In this document: piece by piece, positions 21,932 to 29,593 of the stretch
How the letters are laid out: each line of letters begins with the position of its first letter
How positions within the stretch are numbered: position 1 is the first letter of the stretch
NCBI GenBank assembly: GCA_017622295.1
Contig: JAGARK010000011.1
Span: forward strand, 1-64,000
Source of the DNA: Oscillospiraceae bacterium
GTDB lineage: Bacteria > Bacillota > Clostridia > Oscillospirales > Oscillospiraceae
Direction: 5' to 3'
Length of the DNA stretch: 64,000 nucleotides
Position numbers and translations under genes: made by a program
The notes under the pieces: generated by a model
The model's database searches: none
What the model saw: only the letters and a program-made list of their open reading frames with translations
Told to the model about the DNA's origin: nothing

Positions 21932-23467
21932 ATGAGTTATGAATTACATGAATTCGCAACGGGCGATACCCTGTACGCTGCGGAATTAAACGAGATGGAT
22001 GCCCAGATCCGGGCAAATACCAACGCCATCGCCCTGCTCAACGGCGAGATCGTTGAAAGAGATCCCATCACCTTTGAGACGCAGGCCGGCGGCTATTGGG
22101 ACAAGACAAACAGCTGGGTAGAGGATTCAGCTGCCTATGCCAAACGCACCTGCCTCATTCCTGTTGAGGGCGGCGATCACTTTGCTTACGCTGCAAACAG
22201 CCGCTGGAATGTGCCCAGTGTGATCTGGTTTGATTCGGATGAAAACCTGCTTTCCTGGGAGCAGTGGACCAACCCTGAGGGCGGCATGATCCTCTATACC
22301 GCGCCCCAGAACAGTGCCTATGCCAGATTCTACGCCCTGGGATACGCCGAGCCGGTCAATCTGGAGGTGCACTACCTCTACGGCGGGTCGAACCGTCAGA
22401 TAACCATCGAATCCGGAGACGACGGCTACTGGTCCTGGCAGAACGTCTGGGTCTCCGAAAGCGGCTGCGGCAGCAAGAGAACCAACCCCATCATCGTCGA
22501 AGCCGGGGACACCTTCTATTACACAGGTGCGGATCTTGCCAATGTTTACGGCTCAGTTTTTTACGGCTCCGACGGCTCCATTGTTCAAAGAACCATCCAC
22601 TCCGACAACGGCGCGGTGGCTACTCACGTCATTACGCCGCCGGATGACGCCGTGCTGGTCCGGTTTTATTCCCTGTCCTCCGAAACCGGCGCCGAAGGAT
22701 GTACGCTGGGGGTTTCCTATGTAAACGAGGGCACCGACGAGCCGGGCGAGGTCAGCAGCAGCATCATCAAGCTGCGGGCCATGAACTGCCTGTGGGGCAA
22801 GAAGTATGTGGCCTGCGGCGATTCCTTCACCGAGGGCGACTTTACAAACTACACCGACGAAAACGGAAACTCCGCCAAGGATTCCGACGCCTATGACCCC
22901 GCCCTGGGGCTGTACAAGACCTATCCCTGGTGGATCGCGGAGCGCAACCGGATGATCCTGGTGAATGAGGCCAAGTGCGGTACCACCATGTACAACAACG
23001 GCAGCGCCAGCGCCTTCAGCGTTACGAGGTATACGGAGGTCCCCGCCGACGCAGACTATGTGACCATCTGCTTCGGCCTGAACGAGACCTCCGCCACCAT
23101 CGGCACCCTGGCGGACACCACCAACGATACCGTGATGGGCGCGTGGAATATCGTGTTGGAATACCTGATCACCAATCTGCCCTACGCGAAGATCGGCATC
23201 ATCATCCCCGACGCCTGGTGCTCCGAAGCCATGCGGGAGGCGCTGATCGCCGTAGCGGAATACTGGGGCATTCCCTATCTGGATCTGACGGGCGATGCGA
23301 AGGTTCCCCTGCTGATCGGCGGCAAGCGGGGCGGAGATACGATCAACTCCAAGGCCATTGCCCTGCGCAACGCCGCGTTCCAGGTGACGGATGCAGATTC
23401 CCATCCCAATCTCAAGGCCCACGAATACCGCTCCACCGTGATTGAGAACTTTATGAGAAGCCTGTAA
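21932..23467 (+). CDS. Tail-fibre-like SGNH/GDSL hydrolase
   Basis: A 511-residue protein in three parts. Residues 1-40 (ELHEFATGDTLYAAELNEMD) form a start typical of phage tail proteins. Two similar beta modules follow, each beginning near the shared GGYW / DGYW motif and containing a SYA/CGSKRT(N)-type stretch. An SGNH/GDSL esterase domain runs from about residue 285 to the end, with the catalytic Ser in ACGDSFTEGDF (near 297), FGLNET as the Asn block and DSHPN as the Asp-His pair near 489-491. Such domains deacetylate polysaccharides on phage tails. No signal peptide is present. It shares an operon with the BppU-like gene. The target might be an acetylated surface polysaccharide. Strong AAAGGAGG ribosome site. 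Confidence 0.85.
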   Translation: MSYELHEFATGDTLYAAELNEMDAQIRANTNAIALLNGEIVERDPITFETQAGGYWDKTNSWVEDSAAYAKRTCLIPVEGGDHFAYAANSRWNVPSVIWFDSDENLLSWEQWTNPEGGMILYTAPQNSAYARFYALGYAEPVNLEVHYLYGGSNRQITIESGDDGYWSWQNVWVSESGCGSKRTNPIIVEAGDTFYYTGADLANVYGSVFYGSDGSIVQRTIHSDNGAVATHVITPPDDAVLVRFYSLSSETGAEGCTLGVSYVNEGTDEPGEVSSSIIKLRAMNCLWGKKYVACGDSFTEGDFTNYTDENGNSAKDSDAYDPALGLYKTYPWWIAERNRMILVNEAKCGTTMYNNGSASAFSVTRYTEVPADADYVTICFGLNETSATIGTLADTTNDTVMGAWNIVLEYLITNLPYAKIGIIIPDAWCSEAMREALIAVAEYWGIPYLDLTGDAKVPLLIGGKRGGDTINSKAIALRNAAFQVTDADSHPNLKAHEYRSTVIENFMRSL

Positions 23468-23501
23468 GGCGATTTGATTCCGGTTGCAGCGCGCACACAA
23501 A

Positions 23502-23648
23502 GCCCTCCCCTTTGGGGAGGGTGCCCCCGAAGGGGGCGGGAGAGGTGCGGCACAAAGTCACGTATATTGCCGCGCTTCAGTGGTTCGTACTGCGATAACA
23601 CCTCTTCCGTCACGGCTTCGCCGTGCCACCTTCCCCAAAGGGGAAGGC
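23502..23648. repeat. MITE-like palindromic element
   Basis: A 147-base non-coding unit bounded by 22-base terminal inverted repeats (GCCCTCCCCTTTGGGGAGGG.. and its counterpart, 20 of 22 matching), each itself a small palindrome around CCCCTTTGGGG. Inner short palindromes (GGTGCCCCCGAAGGGGGC, CACGGCTTCGCCGTG) add structure. This CTCCCCTTTGGGGAG style is familiar from dispersed elements of gut Clostridia. No duplicated target site was identified. Confidence 0.75.
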
Positions 23649-23701
23649 ATGGGCTGTATGACAAATTGTACTTTCCGGGGCAGGCGCTTTGGGAAGGTAT
23701 G

Positions 23702-23735
23702 AAAAAATCCCCGTTCGCATAGCGAACGGGGATTT
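23702..23735 (-). terminator. Terminator of the prepilin gene
   Basis: A perfect 13-base stem (AATCCCCGTTCGC / GCGAACGGGGATT) with a 3-base loop, followed on the minus strand by TTTT. It sits 23 bases after the prepilin stop. Confidence 0.88.
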
Positions 23736-23757
23736 CATTGTTTATGGGGTATGGAAA

Positions 23758-24174
23758 TTAGTTAGCCTTAGGAATGGTCCAGCCAGCATCGTTAGCACCC
23801 TCAGCAGACTCAGTAGCCCGCCAGCTAGCAGTGTTGCCGGTCTCCAGATTCAGCTTAGTCAGGTCACCGCCATAGTATTCACCAATCTTAACGTTGTCAG
23901 TGACTGCAGTGCCAGTAGCATCAGCGGCCAGAGTAACACCAGTGACACCCTTGCCGTCTTCATAGGAGATGGCGATAACAGTGCCTTCGGTAGCGTTAGC
24001 AGCCATAACAGCGGTCTTGATAGCGCTCAGAGCGGTCTGGTCGCCAGCTTCCTTGGCCTTGTCAATGTAGCCAGCGTATGCGGGGATAGCGATACCTGCC
24101 AGGCTGGCCAGGATTGCGATGACGACAATCAGCTCAACCAGAGTGAAGCCGCCGTTGGACTTGAACATGTTCAT
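23758..24174 (-). CDS. Type IV major-type prepilin
   Basis: About 138 residues. The chosen ATG (MNMFKSNGG) lies 8 bases after GAAAGGA; an earlier ATG at 24183 overlaps that ribosome site and is less likely, and the next ATG at 24168 is also possible. A short leader is followed by G|FTLVELIVVIAILASLAGIAI with Glu at mature position 5, then AYAGYIDKAKEAGDQTALSA and a small beta domain of about 90 residues without Cys. Size, strong ribosome site, private promoter and terminator suit the main pilus subunit. The assembly machinery is in the operon at 48-59 kb. Helix and start closely resemble the oversized prepilin at 17.2-18.4 kb, which suggests a common origin. Confidence 0.92.
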   Translation of the reverse strand: MNMFKSNGGFTLVELIVVIAILASLAGIAIPAYAGYIDKAKEAGDQTALSAIKTAVMAANATEGTVIAISYEDGKGVTGVTLAADATGTAVTDNVKIGEYYGGDLTKLNLETGNTASWRATESAEGANDAGWTIPKAN

Positions 24175-24280
24175 TGGAATCATTTCCTTTCAATATTTTA
24201 ATTTTGTATCCCGGGGACCGGGAGTGTTGTCGGCATCGCGGCGCCCAGAGGGCATCCTCCGACACCTTACTTTCGGATAC

Positions 24281-24309
24281 ATGATATCACATTCCGAAGC
24301 TGGAAACAA
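24281..24309 (-). promoter_or_regulatory. Predicted promoter of the prepilin gene
   Basis: TTGTTT, 17 bases, TATCAT on the minus strand; the spacer ends CGGAATGTGA, again close to the shared GGAAATRTGG element. It gives a leader of about 100 bases before the ATG. Confidence 0.6.
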
Positions 24310-24390
24310 CATGACATTTTATACAAATACTTCCCGGCAAATTGTGACATTTTCATGGCATCATGGGTATATTTCCATTAATTTACAGCC

Positions 24391-25560
24391 TCAGAAAAAG
24401 TAGTCCAGACCCACATAGCCCAGGGCATCCTGCCGGGAACGGAGATTCTCCGGGCTGAGGGCATCCAGGTTCCGCTCCTGCCTGCGAAGGCTCCTCCTCT
24501 CGAAAAGGAGCTTGTAAAATGGCCGGATCAGCCAGACCACGGGCAGCAGCCAGGGAGCTTTCTTCAAAATCCGATACTTCCCCCGGAGGGTCTGCACCGG
24601 CGGAAAGGCCGTCTGCCACAGATACACCATCCGGCCGCTGATACCCGGCAGGGTATGCTTCGTATCCCGGACCGCCCGGGACAGGGTCCGACTCTCGCCG
24701 GAGCCGAAGCTGCCGCTGCCGAACACATAATCCGTGATGAAATCCGTCATTTCCGTTTCCGGGGCGGCTTCAAACCACACGGCAAGCAGTTCCCGCAGAT
24801 TGGTATAAAACTCCAGAAGCTGCAGCTTTTCCAGCTTCCGTCTCACCTGGACCTCATCCAGCTGAGGAAAGCTTCGTAAAAACACCCACAGGTCCGTCAC
24901 ATGGCGGCAGCCGATGCCGCCATCCCGGTAGTGCTTGGCAAAATGGGTGAATATGAAAACAAATTCATCCTCCGGCGTCATGGCGAAGCGATGGCCCTCC
25001 CGATGCTGCGCCAGAGGCCAGCCGTCGCCGAAGTAGGCGTGGAAGTCCTTGTTATACGATGGCATCAGCCGCTTGTGCAGCTCAACATACACAGCCGGGG
25101 TTTCCCACACCAGCTCGTGGTCTGTTTCCTCCTTGGGGGAAAAGCCCAGGGAAGCCATAATGGGGGCGATCTTCTCATACTGCTCCAGCCGGATCAGAAT
25201 GTCCGCATCGCCCATCATCCGAAGCTCCGGTTTGGGATAGCGGCGCTTCATATTGCAGCCCTTCAGGGGCATGTAGTCGATGCCGTTTTCGTCGAAGGCC
25301 CGGAACATCCGCTCCAACGCCCGCTGCTGCCCCTCGCTGACCTGCATGGCCTTACAGAAGCTCTGAAACAGCTTCTGCATCACAGGCGTCGTCTGAGGAA
25401 TGCCGCAGATACAGGCTCCCTCAAAGGCCAGGGGCGCAATATGGTGGCGCTTGATGTCAGGATAGGCCTGCTCCAGGTCAAAGCCCTCCGGAAGTACCCG
25501 GGGCTGCTGGACAACGGCACTTGCGATCAGGGCGGCAATGCCCTTGTGAATGATGTCCAT
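24391..25560 (-). CDS. Nucleotidyltransferase-fold protein of unknown substrate
   Basis: A 389-residue cytoplasmic protein resembling the uncharacterised nucleotidyltransferase family found with peptide-modification gene sets (Pfam NTP_transf_5, by recall). The core is YMPLKGCNMKRRYPKPELRM followed by MGDADILI, which provides the Asp pair of the fold, then an alpha-helical remainder with YLWQTAFPP. It starts 2 bases after the LCP gene and is the last gene of the exopolysaccharide series. Such proteins often occur with PqqD-like and HPr-kinase-like genes, both present within 15 kb here, so it may belong to that pathway rather than to polysaccharide synthesis. It could transfer a nucleotide or sugar to a peptide or protein; that is inference. 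Confidence 0.75.
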   Translation of the reverse strand: MDIIHKGIAALIASAVVQQPRVLPEGFDLEQAYPDIKRHHIAPLAFEGACICGIPQTTPVMQKLFQSFCKAMQVSEGQQRALERMFRAFDENGIDYMPLKGCNMKRRYPKPELRMMGDADILIRLEQYEKIAPIMASLGFSPKEETDHELVWETPAVYVELHKRLMPSYNKDFHAYFGDGWPLAQHREGHRFAMTPEDEFVFIFTHFAKHYRDGGIGCRHVTDLWVFLRSFPQLDEVQVRRKLEKLQLLEFYTNLRELLAVWFEAAPETEMTDFITDYVFGSGSFGSGESRTLSRAVRDTKHTLPGISGRMVYLWQTAFPPVQTLRGKYRILKKAPWLLPVVWLIRPFYKLLFERRSLRRQERNLDALSPENLRSRQDALGYVGLDYFF

Positions 25561-25562
25561 GG

Positions 25563-26540
25563 TTATCCTTTCGGGGCGTAGAGAAGCCGCAGGATCAGCG
25601 CATCCAGCGCTTCTTCGTCCGCATAGAACTCATAATATTCCTCGCCCAGGACATTTTCGCCCGGGGGCGTCACCACCTCGCCGATGGCGTAATCACCGTA
25701 GCGGCTGACCATGCTGTTGATGACGGTCATGGAGCAATCGGTGACGATATAGGGAGCCACTTCCTCATAGACGGAGAGGATGAACTGTTCGTCCGCCTGC
25801 TTCGCCCGGAAGGCTTCGGTGAAGCCGTCAATATAGTCCTGCTGGCGCTGGATGCGGGACAGGTTCAGCTGGTCGCCCACGTCCTTACGGGTGCGGACGA
25901 AATGGATGGCCTGCTCGCCCTTCAGCGTCACGGCGCCCATGCCGATGGTGGGGTCCACCCGGGAGAAATCCTCGGTGACGTTCACATTTACGCCGCCCAC
26001 GGCGTCATTTAAGACTGCGATGGCATCCATGTTCATGGCCACATAGTAGTCGATGGTGATGCCGTAGAGAAAGGCGGAAATGGTATTTCTGGTGTTTTCG
26101 CAGCTGTCTTCCAGACCGGAGCCATAGGTATGGGACAGGGCCAGCTGGCCGTAAAAGGTGCCGGCCTCCTTGCCGCCAATGCCCAGCACCGGCATTTCCA
26201 GCATGGTGTCCCGGTTGAGATGCAGCACATTGCAAACTTCATTGACCTCGTCAAAGATCAGCAGCATGTTCATATCCGACGCACCCCGGTTCTGGTAGCT
26301 TTCGCTGCTTTCCACCGGGCCAAACCGGTCAATGCCCATCACCAGCACCGTGGTGATATCCTGCCGCGGGAAATAGTCCACGCCGTCTCTGGTGATGGTC
26401 TTGGAGACGAATTCCTCCGGCTCCCCGGAATACAAAACAGTGGACTCCACGATCCGGAGCCCACTGTAAAGCATCACAAGCACCAGGATCAGCATGAGCG
26501 CAGCAAACGCAATATCTTTTGCGCGTAATCGCTTTTTCAT
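25563..26540 (-). CDS. LytR-CpsA-Psr (LCP) family glycopolymer ligase
   Basis: A 325-residue protein with a short cytoplasmic basic start, one transmembrane helix (about residues 10-28) and an extracellular LCP domain: ITTVLVMGIDRFG, NMLLIFDEVNEVCNVLHLNR-DTML, YVAMNMDAIAVLNDAVGGVN and IHFVRTRKDVGDQLNLSRIQRQQDYI with the conserved Arg residues. LCP enzymes transfer finished polysaccharide from undecaprenyl-phosphate carrier to peptidoglycan or protein. Its position behind the exopolysaccharide genes suits attachment of that polymer to the wall. Ribosome site AGGAAGG. Confidence 0.9.
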   Translation of the reverse strand: MKKRLRAKDIAFAALMLILVLVMLYSGLRIVESTVLYSGEPEEFVSKTITRDGVDYFPRQDITTVLVMGIDRFGPVESSESYQNRGASDMNMLLIFDEVNEVCNVLHLNRDTMLEMPVLGIGGKEAGTFYGQLALSHTYGSGLEDSCENTRNTISAFLYGITIDYYVAMNMDAIAVLNDAVGGVNVNVTEDFSRVDPTIGMGAVTLKGEQAIHFVRTRKDVGDQLNLSRIQRQQDYIDGFTEAFRAKQADEQFILSVYEEVAPYIVTDCSMTVINSMVSRYGDYAIGEVVTPPGENVLGEEYYEFYADEEALDALILRLLYAPKG

Positions 26541-26567
26541 AAGATCCTTCCTATTCGCTGTGGTTTC

Positions 26568-27236
26568 TTACTTTTTGTTCTCTTTACGGCGCAGAACCAG
26601 CAGCACAACAACAGCTGCAGCAGCCATGACCAGAATGACCACCCAAAGCAGGAAGCCAGCGTCGCCGGTCTGAGGCGCATCGGAAATATCCTCAACGCAG
26701 AAAGCGATGGTGCCGATGTCCTCCAGCGTACAGGTGATGGTACCGTCACCGTTGTTGGTCACGTCCTCCGCGGCAGTCCACTGGCCGTCCTTATAGACAA
26801 GCACGGTAACATGCGTGTGCTTGTCTACACCAAGGTTGAAGGAAACGGTGATGCAGTTGCCCTCTTCCTCCAGCCATTCCTCATGACCATGGCTGGGATC
26901 GATGCAGCCCAGCTGGTCAAAGGTCACGCTCACCAGCTCCCGGATCACGTAATCGCCGGACAGGGGCAGCTTCATGGTGCCGTTGTCCAGCTGTGCGTAC
27001 ACGTCCAGCAGTTCCTTTTCGGCCTCAGTGGCATTGGCAGCATTCTTCCGGGCGGTTTCAATGGAGGTAACCACCAGACAGCCGGAGGTATTCTGATCGT
27101 TCATCTCGGAGTCTTCAATGGTGGGGGCATCCTTATAGGTAATGCTGGGAACGAAAGTATTCGCCGCAGCAAAGGCCGGGGATGCCAGGGACAGGCACAT
27201 GATCACAGCGCAAAGCAGGCAAATGGTTTTTCTCAT
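26568..27236 (-). CDS. Small surface protein with LPXTG-like sorting signal
   Basis: A 222-residue exported protein from the ATG after GGAGTGG (an earlier in-frame ATG at 27290 lies inside the preceding gene). Signal peptide LLCAVIMCLSLASPAFAA; a mature domain of about 140 residues with a beta pattern and no recognised family; then APQTGD, a hydrophobic segment of about 20 residues and RRKENKK. This is the layout of a sortase substrate with APQTG in place of LPQTG. No class A sortase is in the window; the sortase at 41.7 kb looks class B-like. The gene is placed between the PHP phosphatase and LCP genes of the polysaccharide series, suggesting that it carries or organises the polymer at the wall. 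Confidence 0.82.
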   Translation of the reverse strand: MRKTICLLCAVIMCLSLASPAFAAANTFVPSITYKDAPTIEDSEMNDQNTSGCLVVTSIETARKNAANATEAEKELLDVYAQLDNGTMKLPLSGDYVIRELVSVTFDQLGCIDPSHGHEEWLEEEGNCITVSFNLGVDKHTHVTVLVYKDGQWTAAEDVTNNGDGTITCTLEDIGTIAFCVEDISDAPQTGDAGFLLWVVILVMAAAAVVVLLVLRRKENKK

Positions 27237-27264
27237 ACTACCACTCCATTCTTGTAAGGGCATT

Positions 27265-27963
27265 TTAAAGGCCCAAAATCTGACGTTCATATTCGCCGAT
27301 CCGAATCAATGCAGCAGAGGCAGATTTTTCGATCCGCTTCACCGCATCGCCCAGATTGGGCTTCCGGGAAGACAGATTGTGACAATCGGAGCCCAGCAGC
27401 TGAATCTGATCGGCTTTCAGAAGTTTCATGGCCATCGGGGCGGTCCGCTTTTCCAGGAAAAAGGACGCGTTGGCCTGGACCAGTACCGGCATCCGTGCCA
27501 GACGGTCGGGAAGGCCAAAGGTCCGGAAGGAGCTGATATACCGGTCAATATGGGCGATCACAGGCAGGATTCCGTGGTTTTTCCAAATATCTTCCAGCTC
27601 CCGGAAGTATTCCTCCGGCCAGGGAGCCGGGGGCATTTCCACCAGGATGTGGTTTCCGCCCTGTAATGTCAGCTGAGGCAAGAAATCCGAACCGCTCATG
27701 CCGCGGAAAAAGGCAACCTCTGCTCCGGTGAAAAAACCGGGAAGGTTCGGATGCTTCTCCATCTCCCGCCGCAGCAGCCGCTCCGATTCGGCTCTTCTTT
27801 TCAGAAAAGCCTCCGGCGTATCGTGCCGGGCGTAGAAATGGGGCGTTGCCGCCACAAGGGTGATTCCCTGCTCCCTTTCCATCCGGAGCATGGCGATGGA
27901 TTCTTCGACGCAGGTACTGCCATCGTCAATCCCCGGCAGAATATGGCTGTGAAAATCAATCAT
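27265..27963 (-). CDS. CpsB/YwqE-type PHP tyrosine-protein phosphatase
   Basis: A 232-residue cytoplasmic manganese-dependent phosphatase of the polymerase-and-histidinol-phosphatase fold. Visible metal ligands: MIDFHSHILPGIDDG at the start, ATPHFYARH, the Glu in TGAEVAFF, PVIAHIDRY and LLGSDCHNL near the end. These enzymes dephosphorylate the Tyr-rich tail of the partner BY-kinase and so set polysaccharide chain length and export. It overlaps the kinase gene by 4 bases (ATGA), as expected for a coupled pair. Confidence 0.93.
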   Translation of the reverse strand: MIDFHSHILPGIDDGSTCVEESIAMLRMEREQGITLVAATPHFYARHDTPEAFLKRRAESERLLRREMEKHPNLPGFFTGAEVAFFRGMSGSDFLPQLTLQGGNHILVEMPPAPWPEEYFRELEDIWKNHGILPVIAHIDRYISSFRTFGLPDRLARMPVLVQANASFFLEKRTAPMAMKLLKADQIQLLGSDCHNLSSRKPNLGDAVKRIEKSASAALIRIGEYERQILGL

Positions 27964-29465
27964 GATCTTCTGGTCCGCTTGGCGGCGGACTGGTAACCGT
28001 AGTATTTCTTATAATACTTGGTATAGTAGCGGCTGCGGTAACCGCTGCCCTCCTCGCTGGTGCAGTTGAAGACGATGCCCAGCATCTTTGCATCCACGAA
28101 CTCGAACTGCCGTGCGGCGGAATTCAGGACGATGCGGTTGCAGTAGTGCTGGCGAACCACCAGCAGCATGCCGTCGGTCAGCTTGGCAGCAGCCAGAGCG
28201 TCGCCCACCTCACCGACGGGAGGCAGGTCCAGAATGATGTAATCATACTTATCCCGCAGCAGCGTCAGCATCTTCTCCATTCTGGCAGAGCTGAGCAGCT
28301 CCATGGGATTTGGGGGAACGCGGCCGGAGGCGATGGCATGGAAAGCCTTCTCGTCGCCCTTGATACCGCAGCGCTGGATCAGATTGTCGGAGGAGTTCTG
28401 ACCCGTCAGAAAATCGGAAAGGCCGACCTCCTTGTTCAGGGGCATCTTTTCTGCCAGAGAGGGCCGGCGCATATCGCAGTCGATCAGCAGGACCCGCTTG
28501 CCCAGCTGGGACATGGAGTATGCCAGATTGACGGCGGTCAGGCTCTTGCCTTCGCCATGCAGGGCACTGGAAACGCCGATGATGCGGCAGTTGCCTTCAT
28601 CCGCGAAGGAGAACTGGAGCTTGGTACGCAGCATCTTGTAACTTTCAGCAGCGGCAAAGCTGATGGTGCCGCCAACCAGTTCGGTCTGCTTGCCGCCGGT
28701 TTTGACAGTGGGATTTTTCCGCTGGCCGTAGCCGTAGTAGTGCTCGCCCTTGGTATGGATCTCCATATCCGGCACGGAGGTCAGCACAGGTGGCTTGCAG
28801 CAGCGGGTGATATCCTCCTCGGTACGGATGGTCACATCCATCAGTTCCCGAATTACGACATACATCACCATCAGCGCAAAGCCCAGGACAAGGCCGATCA
28901 TGGCGTTTTTGGTATAGCTGGGAGAGCTGGGACTGGCAGGCAGCACAGCGGAGTCAACCACCTTGGCAGAAGTACCCTCGATGATGCTGGAAATCCGCTT
29001 GGGCAGCACATAAGCAATGGCGTCTGCGATTTTTTCCGCTTCCACTGGGTCCTCACTGGTGACGACAACCCGGAAAACCTGGGTGGAATCTACAGCCTCC
29101 GCAGAGATCATTCCCTTCAGCTGGGCGTATGTACGGTCCACACCGGCATAGTCGATGACATCGGTCAGGGACTCTCTGGTATTGAGGATGACGATGTAGG
29201 TATTGACCAGACTCTTGGATGCGGAAATATCCGAAGAGGTGATGCTCAAGGAGGTCTCTCCGAGAGACAGGGAGTTGTTATTAACATAGAACATAGCGGT
29301 AGACTCATACTGGGGCGCCACGAAAAAGACCGTTCCCAGGAAAACCGCCACAGCACAGACCACCGACACGATGCCGATCAGCCACGCCTTCTTCATCAGC
29401 GCCCCCAAAAGGCGCTGCAGGTCTACCTCTATTTCTTCATTTTTATCTGTAATGTTGTCGTACAT
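27960..29465 (-). CDS. Fused polysaccharide co-polymerase and BY-kinase
   Basis: About 501 residues from the ATG after GGAGGAAG (MYDNITDKNEE); a longer frame to 29531 lacks a ribosome site. Order: Wzz-type chain-length domain between two membrane helices (about 27-50 and 200-220, with the PxxPxxP-like LPASPSSPSY just before the second), then a tyrosine autokinase with Walker A SALHGEGKSLTAVNL, A' VLLIDCDMRRPS and B YIILDLPP. The tail GYRSRYYTKYYKKYYGYQ holds seven or more Tyr for autophosphorylation. In most Firmicutes the two halves are separate proteins (CpsC/CpsD); here they are fused. It controls polymer length and export with the PHP phosphatase encoded next, and has its own promoter. 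Confidence 0.93.
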   Translation of the reverse strand: MYDNITDKNEEIEVDLQRLLGALMKKAWLIGIVSVVCAVAVFLGTVFFVAPQYESTAMFYVNNNSLSLGETSLSITSSDISASKSLVNTYIVILNTRESLTDVIDYAGVDRTYAQLKGMISAEAVDSTQVFRVVVTSEDPVEAEKIADAIAYVLPKRISSIIEGTSAKVVDSAVLPASPSSPSYTKNAMIGLVLGFALMVMYVVIRELMDVTIRTEEDITRCCKPPVLTSVPDMEIHTKGEHYYGYGQRKNPTVKTGGKQTELVGGTISFAAAESYKMLRTKLQFSFADEGNCRIIGVSSALHGEGKSLTAVNLAYSMSQLGKRVLLIDCDMRRPSLAEKMPLNKEVGLSDFLTGQNSSDNLIQRCGIKGDEKAFHAIASGRVPPNPMELLSSARMEKMLTLLRDKYDYIILDLPPVGEVGDALAAAKLTDGMLLVVRQHYCNRIVLNSAARQFEFVDAKMLGIVFNCTSEEGSGYRSRYYTKYYKKYYGYQSAAKRTRRS

Positions 29466-29545
29466 AGACTTCCTCCAACAGACACGATCCATCATTTCCT
29501 GCCGCAACTGTCCGACAAGCAATAATTTCACTTATAATTTTTTTC

Positions 29546-29574
29546 ATTATATCAGGGTATTCATCTCAAGTCAA
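29546..29574 (-). promoter_or_regulatory. Internal promoter before the BY-kinase/phosphatase/LCP genes
   Basis: TTGACT, 17 bases, TATAAT on the minus strand, close to consensus and lying in the 128-base gap between flippase and kinase genes. Unlike other promoters here its spacer has no GGAAATRTGG element. It lets the regulatory end of the locus be made separately. Confidence 0.8.
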
Positions 29575-29593
29575 CAAATAACCTGCTGACCAT

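Noticed and set aside
21236-23648. A prophage
   Set aside because: Only two tail-type genes are present; no integrase, terminase, capsid or lysis gene and no attachment-site repeats were seen.
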